Shown: positions 8,765 through 16,309 of the stretch, piece by piece | Numbering within the stretch: the first letter of the stretch is position 1 | Layout of the letters: every line of letters begins with the position of its first letter | Assembly: GCA_900769325.1 (NCBI GenBank) | Contig: CAAGGF010000014.1 | Span: forward strand, 1-61,538 | Origin: Spirochaetia bacterium | GTDB lineage: Bacteria; Spirochaetota; Spirochaetia; Treponematales; Treponemataceae | Direction of reading: 5' to 3' | DNA: 61,538 bases | Made by a program: the position numbers and the translations under genes | Notes under the pieces: generated by a model | What the model saw: only the letters and a program-made list of their open reading frames with translations | The model's database searches: none | What the model was told of the DNA's origin: nothing

Positions 8765-9685
8765 TTATAATGCTTGAACTTGTTCCAAAGAAAGCCCTGT
8801 ACATTTAGAAATAATCTCCGCAGAAACTCCGGATTTTTTAAAGTTTCTTGCATTATTTTCCGCAGCCTTTTTTAAAGCAATTTCCTTTTCAGCTTCAGCT
8901 TCCTTAAGTGCAATTTCTTTCTCTTTTTCAGCTTCTTTATATCCTTTTTCATAACCTTCTTTCGAAGCCTTCTCGGCAGCCTCTTTAGCAGCTGCTTGGG
9001 CGGCGTGTTTGGCGGCTAATCTTATTTCTTGTTCGAGAGTCATAAAAGTCCTCCGTGCGTCTTCGGTGATTTTGGCTTTGAGGACTTTTTCGTTGATAAT
9101 CTTTGAAAAATCTGTTTCGTCCGGCTTCTTTTGCACAAGAAATTTGAAAAAAGTCCTTAGTTTTTCTGCTGGCATTTTATCATATTTTTGGGCGTTGCAA
9201 AAGACTTTTGTTGTTTTATCATCAAGGAAAAGATTTGGATCTTCAAGGCAGATGCTTTTGAAGGTGTAAATCGGTAGCCCCTTGTGGAAAATGTCATCAA
9301 GGCAAAGGAAAATCACATAACTTTCGGAGAGTGATTCGTAATCTTCTCCGGCATGCAATGAAGAAACATCCAGTACACTTTGATAATACCGTGCCCGAAG
9401 CGGAAGGTAGTCTTTCCCGATAACCTGCATCTCAATATCAAAAATTCTGTCGGTATCGTCTTTTACAAATACATCGAGGCGAATTCCTTTGGCGAAGAAA
9501 TCGACATTCAGAGTTGTTTCAGGTTGTGCAAGACTTATGCTTTCAATTTTAATATTCAAAAGCATTTCAAGGAATTCTTTGCAAAGGTCGAGATTCTCGG
9601 ACATTACTTTGCAGAAGATGAAGTTGTTAGAAAGCGAGGCTTCTTCCCACTGTTTTTCAAGTGCTTTGTCTACATAAATTTTCAT
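8765..9685 (-). CDS. Rpn-family PD-(D/E)XK nuclease / putative transposase
   Basis: 306 residues from ATG 9685, chosen because GGGAG precedes it by 7 nt; an upstream in-frame start at 9721 lacks a ribosome site. The N-terminal two thirds match the PDDEXK nuclease family transposase (Rpn/YhgA-like): IRLDVFVKDDTDRIFDIEMQ holds the Asp and the ExQ of the nuclease core. The C-terminal 80 residues are an Ala/Glu/Lys-rich helical tail with a repeated unit (EKEIALKEAE, EKEIALKKAA) and a final GVSAEIISKCTGLSLEQVQ, typical of this family. Rpn proteins promote recA-independent recombination in E. coli and exist in many copies in treponemes. Its leader carries repeat element A (9693-9737). Confidence 0.85.
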   Translation of the reverse strand: MKIYVDKALEKQWEEASLSNNFIFCKVMSENLDLCKEFLEMLLNIKIESISLAQPETTLNVDFFAKGIRLDVFVKDDTDRIFDIEMQVIGKDYLPLRARYYQSVLDVSSLHAGEDYESLSESYVIFLCLDDIFHKGLPIYTFKSICLEDPNLFLDDKTTKVFCNAQKYDKMPAEKLRTFFKFLVQKKPDETDFSKIINEKVLKAKITEDARRTFMTLEQEIRLAAKHAAQAAAKEAAEKASKEGYEKGYKEAEKEKEIALKEAEAEKEIALKKAAENNARNFKKSGVSAEIISKCTGLSLEQVQAL

Positions 9686-9692
9686 GATTGTA

Positions 9693-9737
9693 CTCCCATA
9701 AAAAGTCAACGAACAAGTCAACTTTCTACGCTATTTA
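9693..9737 (-). repeat. Leader repeat element, copy A
   Basis: Reading the minus strand, it runs AATAGCGTAGAAAGTTGACT, then TGTTCGTTGACTTTTTATGG and GAG, which also supplies the Rpn ribosome-binding site. The same GTTGACTTTTTATGGGAG core occurs at 52630-52664 (copy B) and, with one change, at 55581-55615 (copy C). The 5' end abuts the IS110 transposase stop codon. Confidence 0.6.
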
Positions 9738-10843
9738 TTTATGGCAGCCAGAACCTGTTCTGAAAGATTCATAGGTTTGTATTTTCCCTGCATCTTTTTA
9801 GAGTCAAAATCCTGTTTTTCTGTGAGCAACGCCCATGTTATTTCTGCCATCTTGCGAGCAGCGGCTATAATCGACTTACCGCTGCCTTTATTCTTTTTCA
9901 TATAATCTAGCCGCTGCATGATTCTCCATTCTGAAGTATCTTTACAACGACGGATTCCTAACACTAACTGAACAAAAGCCGTCCTAAGTTCCTGCGGACC
10001 GCGCTTCGTTATCTTTCCGTGATGAATGGTCTCATTTGAATCCTGTACCCACGGAACAAGCCCACAGAAAGCGGCATATTTTTTTGCCGATGCAAATCTG
10101 CCAATATCTTCTGTGTATGCCCTGATTATCCATGCCGTGATTTTTCCACAGCCACGGATTGTCATAAGACGGTTCACCATCTCATCATCTTTTGTAAGTT
10201 CAGTAAGCTGCTTTTCAATCGTCTTGACCGATTCTGTCATCTGGTCTATGATTTGAAACATCAGTTTTACTGATTGTGCTTCGAGCACGAGGTCGCTGTG
10301 CGACAACAGGGTGTCCAGAACTTTCTGGCGCCCTTTTTTACTTTGCAGGCTTCTCAGTTCATCTGAAAGCCCCATGCTTACCAGAAGCGCATGAACTTCA
10401 TTCTTCTGTCCGACAATCGAATGAACGAGCCTTTCCCTTGATTTCAAAAGCCTTCTAAGGTTTTCTGTTTCCTGATTGCAGACATAACTCTCTGGAAGCA
10501 TATCCTTTTCAAGAAACTCTGAAATTGTCGAAGCGTCATGCTTGTCAGTTTTCTTGGTCGATTCGTTGATTACCTTGAACTTCAAAGTGTTGATTACAGT
10601 TACTTCTGCACCTGCTTTCTCAACCTGATTCTTGAAGAATCTTGTGTTCCCGGTTGATTCAACTCCAACCTTAACATCGTAGCCGGCAGATTTGTATCCT
10701 GCAATTCTTGCCAGAAGTTTGGCATATCCGCTTGGTGTAGTTGGATATTTTTTAATTTCAGACAAAGATTCAATTTTGTCTCCACCCCGAACATGAACGG
10801 TAATCTGTGTTTTGTGCAAATCTGCACCCATAAAAACTGTCAT
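9731..10843 (-). CDS. IS110-family transposase (DEDD recombinase)
   Basis: 370 residues. The N-terminal RuvC-like DEDD domain is intact: D8 in MGADLHKT, E62 in VGVESTGN, D100 and D103 in KTDKHDAS, spaced as in IS621. A coiled-coil region follows, and the C-terminal Transposase_20 domain begins near residue 215 (MTIRGCGKITAWII) and includes CGLVPWVQDSNET with a candidate catalytic serine and KITKRGPQELR. The gene has no frameshift, so the element may be active. Its ribosome-binding site is ACGGAGG just upstream of the ATG. Confidence 0.93.
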   Translation of the reverse strand: MTVFMGADLHKTQITVHVRGGDKIESLSEIKKYPTTPSGYAKLLARIAGYKSAGYDVKVGVESTGNTRFFKNQVEKAGAEVTVINTLKFKVINESTKKTDKHDASTISEFLEKDMLPESYVCNQETENLRRLLKSRERLVHSIVGQKNEVHALLVSMGLSDELRSLQSKKGRQKVLDTLLSHSDLVLEAQSVKLMFQIIDQMTESVKTIEKQLTELTKDDEMVNRLMTIRGCGKITAWIIRAYTEDIGRFASAKKYAAFCGLVPWVQDSNETIHHGKITKRGPQELRTAFVQLVLGIRRCKDTSEWRIMQRLDYMKKNKGSGKSIIAAARKMAEITWALLTEKQDFDSKKMQGKYKPMNLSEQVLAAINK

Positions 10844-10849
10844 AATGAC

Positions 10850-11075
10850 CTCCGTAATCTTTCAGCGGAAAGTCTAATCGGTACTGTGTTCCAATCTCCC
10901 ATTCAGTCTTAAACGACTATAGTATGATGCGGCAAAAGCTCTTCATTCTCCTGTCCAGAGGTCGTGCCCCTACAAAACATGACGAACTGATGCCTGGGTT
11001 CCGCTGAATCACTTCAGCGTATCACATTACCGCTCGTTCGTTTACCTTTTTATCATGCCTCCTGTAAAAAATCTA
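10850..11075 (-). ncRNA. Candidate IS110 bridge RNA region
   Basis: IS110 elements carry a structured bridge RNA in a non-coding end that pairs with target and donor DNA. Here the 5' region is unusually long, GC-richer than its surroundings and structured. One hairpin is CGCTGAA-GTGA-TTCAGCG (11019-11002). A TATAAT at 11086-11081 could start the transcript on the minus strand, 17 nt downstream of GTGAAC. The call is by position, size and structure; the guide loops were not identified. Confidence 0.45.
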
Positions 11076-11302
11076 TTAAAATTATAGCACATTTTTACAA
11101 AAAGTTCACCTATTCCAATTTGCAAATATTCCATGTGTGTTATGTAAAAAAATTTGTCAAACGTCTTGGAAATGGCTAAAGTCTTTTCTGATTTTTTACC
11201 ATCACGATTTTATAAAAAAGATTGCCTGATTTTTTTTACCTGCCCTAAACATCCATATTTACTTTTTGCCATAATTTCTCCAAAATAAATCCAGAGGTTT
11301 TT

Positions 11303-11438
11303 ATGAATATCTACGAAAAATGCCCCGATATACGCAGTAGAAAAAATTAAGGCAATTCAGGAAGCCGGCTTTACAAAATCAGAACATTTATTGATAGGAA
11401 AAAACGGCTATGCTTACGACGGATATTGGACTTACTGA
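11303..11438 (+). pseudogene. Frameshifted remnant, acetyltransferase-like C-terminus
   Basis: ATG 11303 follows AGAGG and encodes MNIYEKCPDIRSRKN before a stop. One frame over, from about 11335, the reading continues as AVEKIKAIQEAGFTKSEH and ends YAYDGYWTY at 11438. The AGF and DGYW-Y pattern resembles the last strands of GNAT acetyltransferases. An internal deletion plus a frameshift is the simplest reading. The 200 bases before it (11100-11300) show no gene. Confidence 0.5.
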
Positions 11439-11455
11439 TATAAAAGGAAATAACA

Positions 11456-12028
11456 ATGAAAATTAATAAAGAACAATGGAAATGGACAAGAGAACCTAAA
11501 AACTATTCAATCACAGATGATAAGATAGAGATAATTACGAATCCGCATACAGATCTGTGGCAGCGTACTTATTATCATTTCAGGAATGACAATGCACCTG
11601 TGCTTCAGATAAAGACATCTGAAAAATTCTTTTCTTTTATAGTTAAAACTGAATTTGAAACCAAGGTTCGTTTTGATCAATGCGGAATTGTCATGTACCT
11701 TGACAGCGAAAACTGGATTAAAGGTTCGATTGAATATGAAAACGAAAAAATTCAGCATTTAGGAAGTGTAGTGACTAATAATGGATATTCAGATTGGGCA
11801 ACAACCGAAATAGATGCAGGAATAAAGTCTATGTGGTATAGATTCAGCAGACGGAAGGACGATTACTGTATTGAGGGCTCTGAAGATGGAATCAATTTCA
11901 AACAGATGAGAATTTGCCATATTCATAAAGCCAGTGATGAAATACAGTTTGGTCTTTATGCCTGCAGCCCGGAAAATTCTTCATTTAAGGCCTCATTTAC
12001 AAATATGGAAATAACCGAATGTAAATAG
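11456..12028 (+). CDS. DUF1349 domain protein (concanavalin-like fold)
   Basis: 190 residues with a good AAAGGA ribosome-binding site. The family signature is clear: an early tryptophan-rich strand (EQWKWTREPKNY), TDLWQRTYYHFRNDNAP, FDQCGIVMYLDSENWIKGSIEY, and near the end IQFGLYACSPE. DUF1349 proteins are cytoplasmic jelly-roll proteins, sometimes annotated as regulation of enolase protein 1; no activity is established. It lies just behind the acetyltransferase remnant and 78 nt before bcp. Confidence 0.85.
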   Translation: MKINKEQWKWTREPKNYSITDDKIEIITNPHTDLWQRTYYHFRNDNAPVLQIKTSEKFFSFIVKTEFETKVRFDQCGIVMYLDSENWIKGSIEYENEKIQHLGSVVTNNGYSDWATTEIDAGIKSMWYRFSRRKDDYCIEGSEDGINFKQMRICHIHKASDEIQFGLYACSPENSSFKASFTNMEITECK

Positions 12029-12106
12029 CCGGCACATAACGGACAGCTTCCTGATGAAGAATAGAATTCTGCCTTAATACCGTAAGATTTTTTATTGGAG
12101 GACAAA

Positions 12107-12559
12107 ATGTTAGAAACAGGAACAAAGGCACCAGATTTTGAGCTTTTGGACCAGAATGGAAATGTTCACAAACTAAGCGATTATGCCGGAAAAAAAGTCA
12201 TTCTGTATTTTTATCCAAAAGATAATACACCGGGATGTACAAAACAGGCATGCGGTTTTTCAGAAAGATATCCGCAGTTTACGCAAAAAGGAGCAGTAAT
12301 CCTTGGGGTAAGCAAAGATTCCGTAGCATCTCACAAAAAGTTTGAAGAAAAGTACGGTCTTGCATTTACTCTGCTTTCTGACCCGGAGCACAAAGTGATT
12401 GAAGCTTATGACGTCTGGAAAGAGAAGAAAAATTACGGAAAAGTTTCAATGGGAGTTGTAAGGACAACTTATCTTATTGACGAAAAAGGAATCATTATCA
12501 AGGCGAATGATAAAGTAAAAGCCGCCGAAGATCCAGAAAATATGCTTCAGCAGCTGTGA
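12107..12559 (+). CDS. bcp: Thiol peroxidase of the Bcp/PrxQ family
   Basis: 150 residues from ATG 12107, chosen because TTGGAGGAC precedes it; an in-frame codon 12 nt upstream overlaps that site. It reduces peroxides using thioredoxin. The peroxidatic Cys44 is in NTPGCT and the resolving Cys49 lies five residues later (KQACGF), the usual PrxQ arrangement. LGVSKDSVASHKKF and VVRTTYLIDEKG are also conserved. It is single and complete; treponemes, being anaerobes, use such enzymes for oxygen stress. A G9 run begins 8 nt after the stop. Confidence 0.95.
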   Translation: MLETGTKAPDFELLDQNGNVHKLSDYAGKKVILYFYPKDNTPGCTKQACGFSERYPQFTQKGAVILGVSKDSVASHKKFEEKYGLAFTLLSDPEHKVIEAYDVWKEKKNYGKVSMGVVRTTYLIDEKGIIIKANDKVKAAEDPENMLQQL

Positions 12560-12567
12560 TTTTTTAT

Positions 12568-12664
12568 GGGGGGGGGATTGTCTAAAAAAAATAATGTCAT
12601 TCTGAACTTGTTTCAGAATCCGCTCTGTATATAACACATAGACCCCGAAACAAGTTCGGGGGGG
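12568..12664. repeat. Paired inverted copies of a palindromic element between G runs
   Basis: A run of nine G (12568-12576) is followed by hairpin ATTCTGAA-CTTGT-TTCAGAAT (12599-12619) and hairpin CCCCGAA-ACAAG-TTCGGGG (12643-12661), which merges with a run of seven G. The two loops, CTTGT and ACAAG, are reverse complements. The core belongs to the CTGAACTTGTTTCAG family of interspersed repeats. Confidence 0.7.
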
Positions 12665-12698
12665 ACTTTTGATTTTTTGTCTAAAACTTTCCATCCAG

Positions 12699-13001
12699 TC
12701 ATTTTTTTATTTTATAAATTTTGCCTTTATTTTCGCCAAAGCCAATAATAAGACCGGATGCTTCAAGTTTTTTAAATATTTTACGAACGCCCGAAGCTGA
12801 AAGACCTGTAATTTTACGAGCAATAGAACTGTTTATAGTTTCGTGTTCTTTTAAATATTGTAAAATTATATCGCTACTTTTGGCATATATCGCTACTTTA
12901 TCGCCACTTTGTTGGGATTCTATCGCTGGTTTTGCATTATATCTAATATGTACATACCTGTTTTTAAGTTTCTTAAAATTACACGACGAAGAAAGTTTCA
13001 A
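12699..13001 (-). pseudogene. C-terminal winged-helix fragment of an AlbA/ATP-binding transcription regulator
   Basis: About 100 residues with only a TTG near the open end and no ribosome-binding site. The segment SGDKVAIYAKSSDIILQYLK resembles the SDKxAIKSDK linker before the C-terminal wHTH of COG2865 ATP-binding proteins. The following KITGLSASGVRKIFKKLE and GLIIGFGENKGKIY form the winged helix. The N-terminal AlbA and ATPase parts are missing, so this is a fragment. Confidence 0.55.
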
Positions 13002-13038
13002 CTTTCGAGGAGTTATGATTCGTTCGCACCAAGCGAAC
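12991..13038. repeat. Two adjacent perfect hairpins
   Basis: GAAAGTT-TC-AACTTTC (12991-13006) is followed by GTTCGC-ACCAA-GCGAAC (13022-13038). They lie across the broken 5' end of the winged-helix fragment. Similar tandem hairpins occur at 52718 and 61207. Confidence 0.5.
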
Positions 13039-13111
13039 AGTCTAATAAGAGAGTTACATTAGGAGCTCTAAATTAAATCAAATGGCACAATTTTAGACAT
13101 TTGATTTAACC

Positions 13112-13156
13112 TTGATCTATTTTGCACTTGATGAGCACAAAGGTGGCGGAAAATAA
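13112..13156 (+). pseudogene. Internal-deletion copy of the gene at 14299
   Basis: Reads LIYFALDEHKGGGK and a stop. LIYFALD equals residues 9-15 of the protein at 14299, and EHKGGGK matches its last seven residues (PHKGDGK). The DNA after the stop (TTTACAGCAATGTTA) also matches that after 14643. The sequence at 13231-13275 resembles the leader of 14299 (ATGATGCTCACGAAA). The region 13002-13381 therefore holds a shuffled, deleted duplicate of 14240-14660 and no complete gene. Confidence 0.55.
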
Positions 13157-13381
13157 TTTTACAGCAATGTTATTTTTTGTCTTAAACTTTTTATTTACTT
13201 GAAAGGCTTGTCAAAAGGAAAAAACAAACGGATTTGTTTGCATCTAATGATGCTCACGAAAGAAAAGAAGAACGTTAGTTTTGGGAAAATACGTTACTCC
13301 TATCATTAAAACATTTTTAATAGAATAAAATCTAAAAGTATGTTAAAGTAATACTAATAAATACTTTTTGGAGGTATTGTT

Positions 13382-13666
13382 ATGGCAAATTCATGTTTGG
13401 TGCAGGTAAAAATTGATGCTGAAACAAAAACAGATGTTACAAACATATATGAATCTCTTGGTTTGGATTTACCGACTGCAATAAGAATATTTTTCAAAAA
13501 AAGCATCGCCGTAGGCGGTCTTCCATTTGAGTTAAGAAATGATTCCTTATCTGAAAGATGGAATGTTTACAATGAAGCACGAAAATCCATGCAGAAAAAC
13601 AATGTTCCCGAAATGTCAATTGATGAGATAAATGCAGAAATTGCAGCTGCCAGGGCGGAAAAATAA
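13382..13666 (+). CDS. RelB/DinJ-family antitoxin
   Basis: 94 residues with GGAGG ahead of the ATG. The N-terminal ribbon-helix-helix reads CLVQVKIDAETKTDVTNIYE then LGLDLPTAIRIFFKKS, the DinJ signature; GGLPFELRN follows, and the C-terminal tail MSIDEINAEIAAARAEK is the toxin-binding helix. It is 2 nt upstream of the PIN gene, which it should neutralise; the pair is expected to repress its own promoter. Confidence 0.88.
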   Translation: MANSCLVQVKIDAETKTDVTNIYESLGLDLPTAIRIFFKKSIAVGGLPFELRNDSLSERWNVYNEARKSMQKNNVPEMSIDEINAEIAAARAEK

Positions 13667-13668
13667 AT

Positions 13669-14100
13669 ATGAAAAAGTATGTCGTAATAGATACTAATGT
13701 ACTTGTTTCCGCATTGATTACCAAAAATGAAACTTCTCCAGTTGTAAGAATCTTGCGTTTCCTTTCAGGTGGAAATATAATCCCTGTTTTTTCGGAGGAA
13801 ATCATAAGTGAATATAATGATGTTTTACGGCGCAAAAAATTCAAACTTCCTGAAAATATTATCATAAATCTTTTAAAAGACATTATAGATAATGGTCTTG
13901 AAATTACAAAATTAGCAGAAGTAGAAGACCAAATGCCTGACCCAAAAGATGTTGTGTTCTATGCAGTAACTTTGTCAGCACAAGACAAGGAGTCTTTCCT
14001 TGTAACTGGGAACGGCAAACATTTTCCTAAAAAGCCTTTTATTGTAACGCCAGCAGAATTAGTAGAAATAATGCAAAATGAAAATGAATTTCTACAATGA
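13669..14100 (+). CDS. PIN-domain toxin (COG1569 family)
   Basis: 143 residues. PIN-fold nuclease with the conserved acidic residues in VVIDTNVLVSAL (Asp8), SEEIISEYNDVL (Glu), MPDPKDVVFYAVTLS (Asp) and FLVTGNGKHF. The family is annotated as putative toxin-antitoxin toxin component and cleaves RNA. It starts 2 nt after the RelB/DinJ gene, forming a type II toxin-antitoxin module. DinJ-type antitoxins more often partner YafQ, so the pairing with a PIN toxin is less common but known. Confidence 0.88.
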   Translation: MKKYVVIDTNVLVSALITKNETSPVVRILRFLSGGNIIPVFSEEIISEYNDVLRRKKFKLPENIIINLLKDIIDNGLEITKLAEVEDQMPDPKDVVFYAVTLSAQDKESFLVTGNGKHFPKKPFIVTPAELVEIMQNENEFLQ

Positions 14101-14143
14101 ATTTACAGGTCTTTGTTTTAAGCTTTCCATTCGGTCATTTGCG

Positions 14144-14269
14144 TTATAATTGTTTTTCTTCCAAAGCATCAGCAAGTTTTATAAGTAAAGATAGGTTTTC
14201 GGGAGAAAGTTTTTCACACTTTTTGATTAATTTATGATATTTTCGATACAGGCGGATTTGTTCGTGCAT
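14144..14269 (-). CDS. Very small ORF, possibly a regulator remnant
   Basis: 41 residues from ATG 14269 ending in LSPENLSLLIKLADALEEKQ, which resembles the last helix of XRE-type repressors. There is no HTH left and no ribosome-binding site. Probably a decayed fragment. Confidence 0.25.
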   Translation of the reverse strand: MHEQIRLYRKYHKLIKKCEKLSPENLSLLIKLADALEEKQL

Positions 14270-14298
14270 GATGATGCTCACGAAAAGCGAGGTAACAA

Positions 14299-14643
14299 AT
14301 GACAGATTTTGAATTATTTTCACTGATTTATTTTGCACTTGATGCGCAATATGATGAACAGAAAACTAAAGATGAAGAATTAGGGCAGTTTTTAAGCGAG
14401 ATTAATCCATTCTTGTGGAAAGAGGAATCTTCGGCAGATCCAGCATATTTTGTTGAATTTCAGCAATTTTTGAAAGATAAACAAATCGGAGACGATTACG
14501 GTTATGCACTTGCTTTGGAATACCTGATGACCGAAAAGTTTTATGAAGGAATTCCGCAATATTTTTCGAAAATATCAAAGGAAGAATGGATTGAATCTGC
14601 AAAAACTTATTTAGCTGAACCGCACAAGGGTGACGGAAAATAA
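14299..14643 (+). CDS. Hypothetical acidic protein
   Basis: 114 residues with GCGAGG before the ATG. Acidic, helical, aromatic-rich (PQYFSKISKEEWIESAKTY), no signal or membrane segment. Family not recognised. A deletion copy of the same gene sits at 13112, so the gene belongs to a duplicated island segment. The next gene starts 74 nt later. Confidence 0.6.
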   Translation: MTDFELFSLIYFALDAQYDEQKTKDEELGQFLSEINPFLWKEESSADPAYFVEFQQFLKDKQIGDDYGYALALEYLMTEKFYEGIPQYFSKISKEEWIESAKTYLAEPHKGDGK

Positions 14644-14716
14644 GTTTGTAGCAATGTTAACTCAAATTACAAAACAACTTCTATTCTTCATAATATCTTT
14701 ATGCTATACTCTCACT

Positions 14717-16105
14717 ATGAATATTACAAATCTAATTTCTGATGTTACTAAAGATGAACTTGTTGATTTTCTTTCCGATCTGGCTTCAAAAAATGATATG
14801 GTTGCTTCAATGCTCGTTGCACGTTTTGCAAAAGCTGATGGCAGCACTGAGCTCTCTGCTATAAAAACCGAGGTAAATCAGATTATCCGCGGAAACGGCG
14901 ACCGCTACGGCTTTATCGACTACCGCGCATCTTACCGTTTTGAAAAAGAAATGTATTCGTTTATGAATAATATTTTTCCGTCGCTTATTTCAGCAGGGAA
15001 AAACTGGATTGCTTTTGAAGGCTTGTGCTTCATTTTTTTAACACTTGCCGAGCCTATCGATATTGATGATTCTAACGGCACTATTGGTAACTTGTCTTAT
15101 GAGATTATGGATTTTTGGGAACAGGCAATAAAATCTATGGCAGATGATGAGCGCAAAAAAGCCCGTTTGTGGTTCGAGGAAAATATGCATAACGAAAAAA
15201 TCATCGACTATATGCAGGAATATCTTTTTTCCGCTTACAAGGATTTTTTCACTGACGAAGACTCTCTGCGTGCCCAAATAAAATTCATCGATTCTTTTTT
15301 GGAAGAAACTTCTCCTGACGCAGCTCATAATATTTTCTCCGCACGATATGAAGTTGAAAATTATGTCGAAGCAAAAATTCATTGTATGGAAAAATTGAAT
15401 TTCTCCGAAAATGAGATTATTTCTTTCATGGAAAAATACCTTGAATTCGATAATATCTGCTACATCGCAGTTGAAAAAAGTCTGGCTTGCGGAGATTACA
15501 AAAGAGCGGAAGATTTGCTTGAGAATCTGATTGCAGTAAATCAAAATCTGCCGGGAATAGTTCACAAAGCAACCGAAAAGCTACTTGAAATTTATAGAAA
15601 GACAAAGAACGAAGCAAAAATAACACAGACATTGCGCTGGCTTTTTCTGAATGTGCGACGATTTGACCTCGATCTTTACAATGAGTATAAATCCCGGTTT
15701 TCTAAAAATGAATGGGCGGACGAGCTTGAAAAATTGATTTCTGAAAAAGCGAATTCAGATTTTGCCGAGTCAATTTTTGTTGAAGAAAAAAAGTACGACA
15801 GGCTTTTTGCTTCCGTGAAAAAATCGCACACACGATGGAAGGACTTTTACAAGCTGGAAAAGTACAGCGAGATTCTGTCAGAAAATTATGCATCGGAACT
15901 TGTTCAGATGTTCAAAGAAAGTCTTGAAGAAAGCGTAAAAGGAGTGAACTCACGGCCTCAGTACGCAGAACTTGCAAAACACCTGAAAAATCTTTCTAAA
16001 ATCCCGGGCGGGAAAGCAGCCGCTTTGACAATTCGTGATGAGTGGCTCGAAACATACCGAAAACGCCCTGCAATGATTGATGAACTAAAAAAGGCAAGGT
16101 TGTAG
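14717..16105 (+). CDS. Helical-repeat protein related to the tail of SWIM zinc-finger proteins
   Basis: 462 residues from ATG 14717. An in-frame start at 14630 overlaps the previous gene and lacks support, whereas TGCTATACT (an extended -10) lies 6 nt before 14717, suggesting a leaderless start. The protein is all-alpha with TPR-like pairs (SLACGDYKRAEDLLENLIAV). Its end, RPQYAELAKHLKNLSKIPGG followed by RPAMIDELKK, matches the C-terminal region of SWIM-type proteins, but no CxCxnCxH SWIM motif is present. Function unknown; it could be a scaffold split from a SWIM protein. Confidence 0.65.
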   Translation: MNITNLISDVTKDELVDFLSDLASKNDMVASMLVARFAKADGSTELSAIKTEVNQIIRGNGDRYGFIDYRASYRFEKEMYSFMNNIFPSLISAGKNWIAFEGLCFIFLTLAEPIDIDDSNGTIGNLSYEIMDFWEQAIKSMADDERKKARLWFEENMHNEKIIDYMQEYLFSAYKDFFTDEDSLRAQIKFIDSFLEETSPDAAHNIFSARYEVENYVEAKIHCMEKLNFSENEIISFMEKYLEFDNICYIAVEKSLACGDYKRAEDLLENLIAVNQNLPGIVHKATEKLLEIYRKTKNEAKITQTLRWLFLNVRRFDLDLYNEYKSRFSKNEWADELEKLISEKANSDFAESIFVEEKKYDRLFASVKKSHTRWKDFYKLEKYSEILSENYASELVQMFKESLEESVKGVNSRPQYAELAKHLKNLSKIPGGKAAALTIRDEWLETYRKRPAMIDELKKARL

Positions 16106-16125
16106 TCAAACTCAATACCCTGACC

Positions 16126-16238
16126 ACCCCTTTAACTTCTGCTATCCAAACCTCCTACCCCTCCACCTTCCTTACCGGGCGCACATATTTCCAGAAGCGT
16201 TTTGTGTCGTGGTAAAAGTAGAAAATGCGGTCAGGCGT
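16126..16238 (-). pseudogene. Duplicated 3' end of an AraC-type gene
   Basis: The minus strand encodes TPDRIFYFYHDTKRFWKYVR and PVRKVEG plus stop, nearly the same as the end of the AraC gene at 22097. The DNA (16126-16238 against 22067-22180) differs by about eight substitutions and one indel; most are silent. The copy lies beyond the res end of the type III system, so it and the full gene bracket the whole mod-res/XRE/PBECR3 block. Confidence 0.8.
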
Positions 16239-16309
16239 CATCAATGCTGAGAAAAATCAATCTGATTATTCTGCATTTGACAAACGAGTCCTCTTTATTT
16301 TCCATCCTT

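Larger units (their letters stand above)
9731..11075 (-). mobile_element. IS110-family insertion sequence (approximate limits)
   Basis: The element consists of a 370-residue IS110 transposase and a non-coding 5' region of about 230 nt. IS110 elements have no terminal inverted repeats and make no clear target duplications, so the exact ends cannot be read here. The right limit is placed near 11075, before the AT-rich sequence with a possible promoter; the left limit is near the transposase stop. Confidence 0.65.

Noticed and set aside
9380..9763. Plus-strand ORF of 127 codons
   Set aside because: Antisense to the Rpn gene, with no ribosome-binding site and no recognisable protein pattern.
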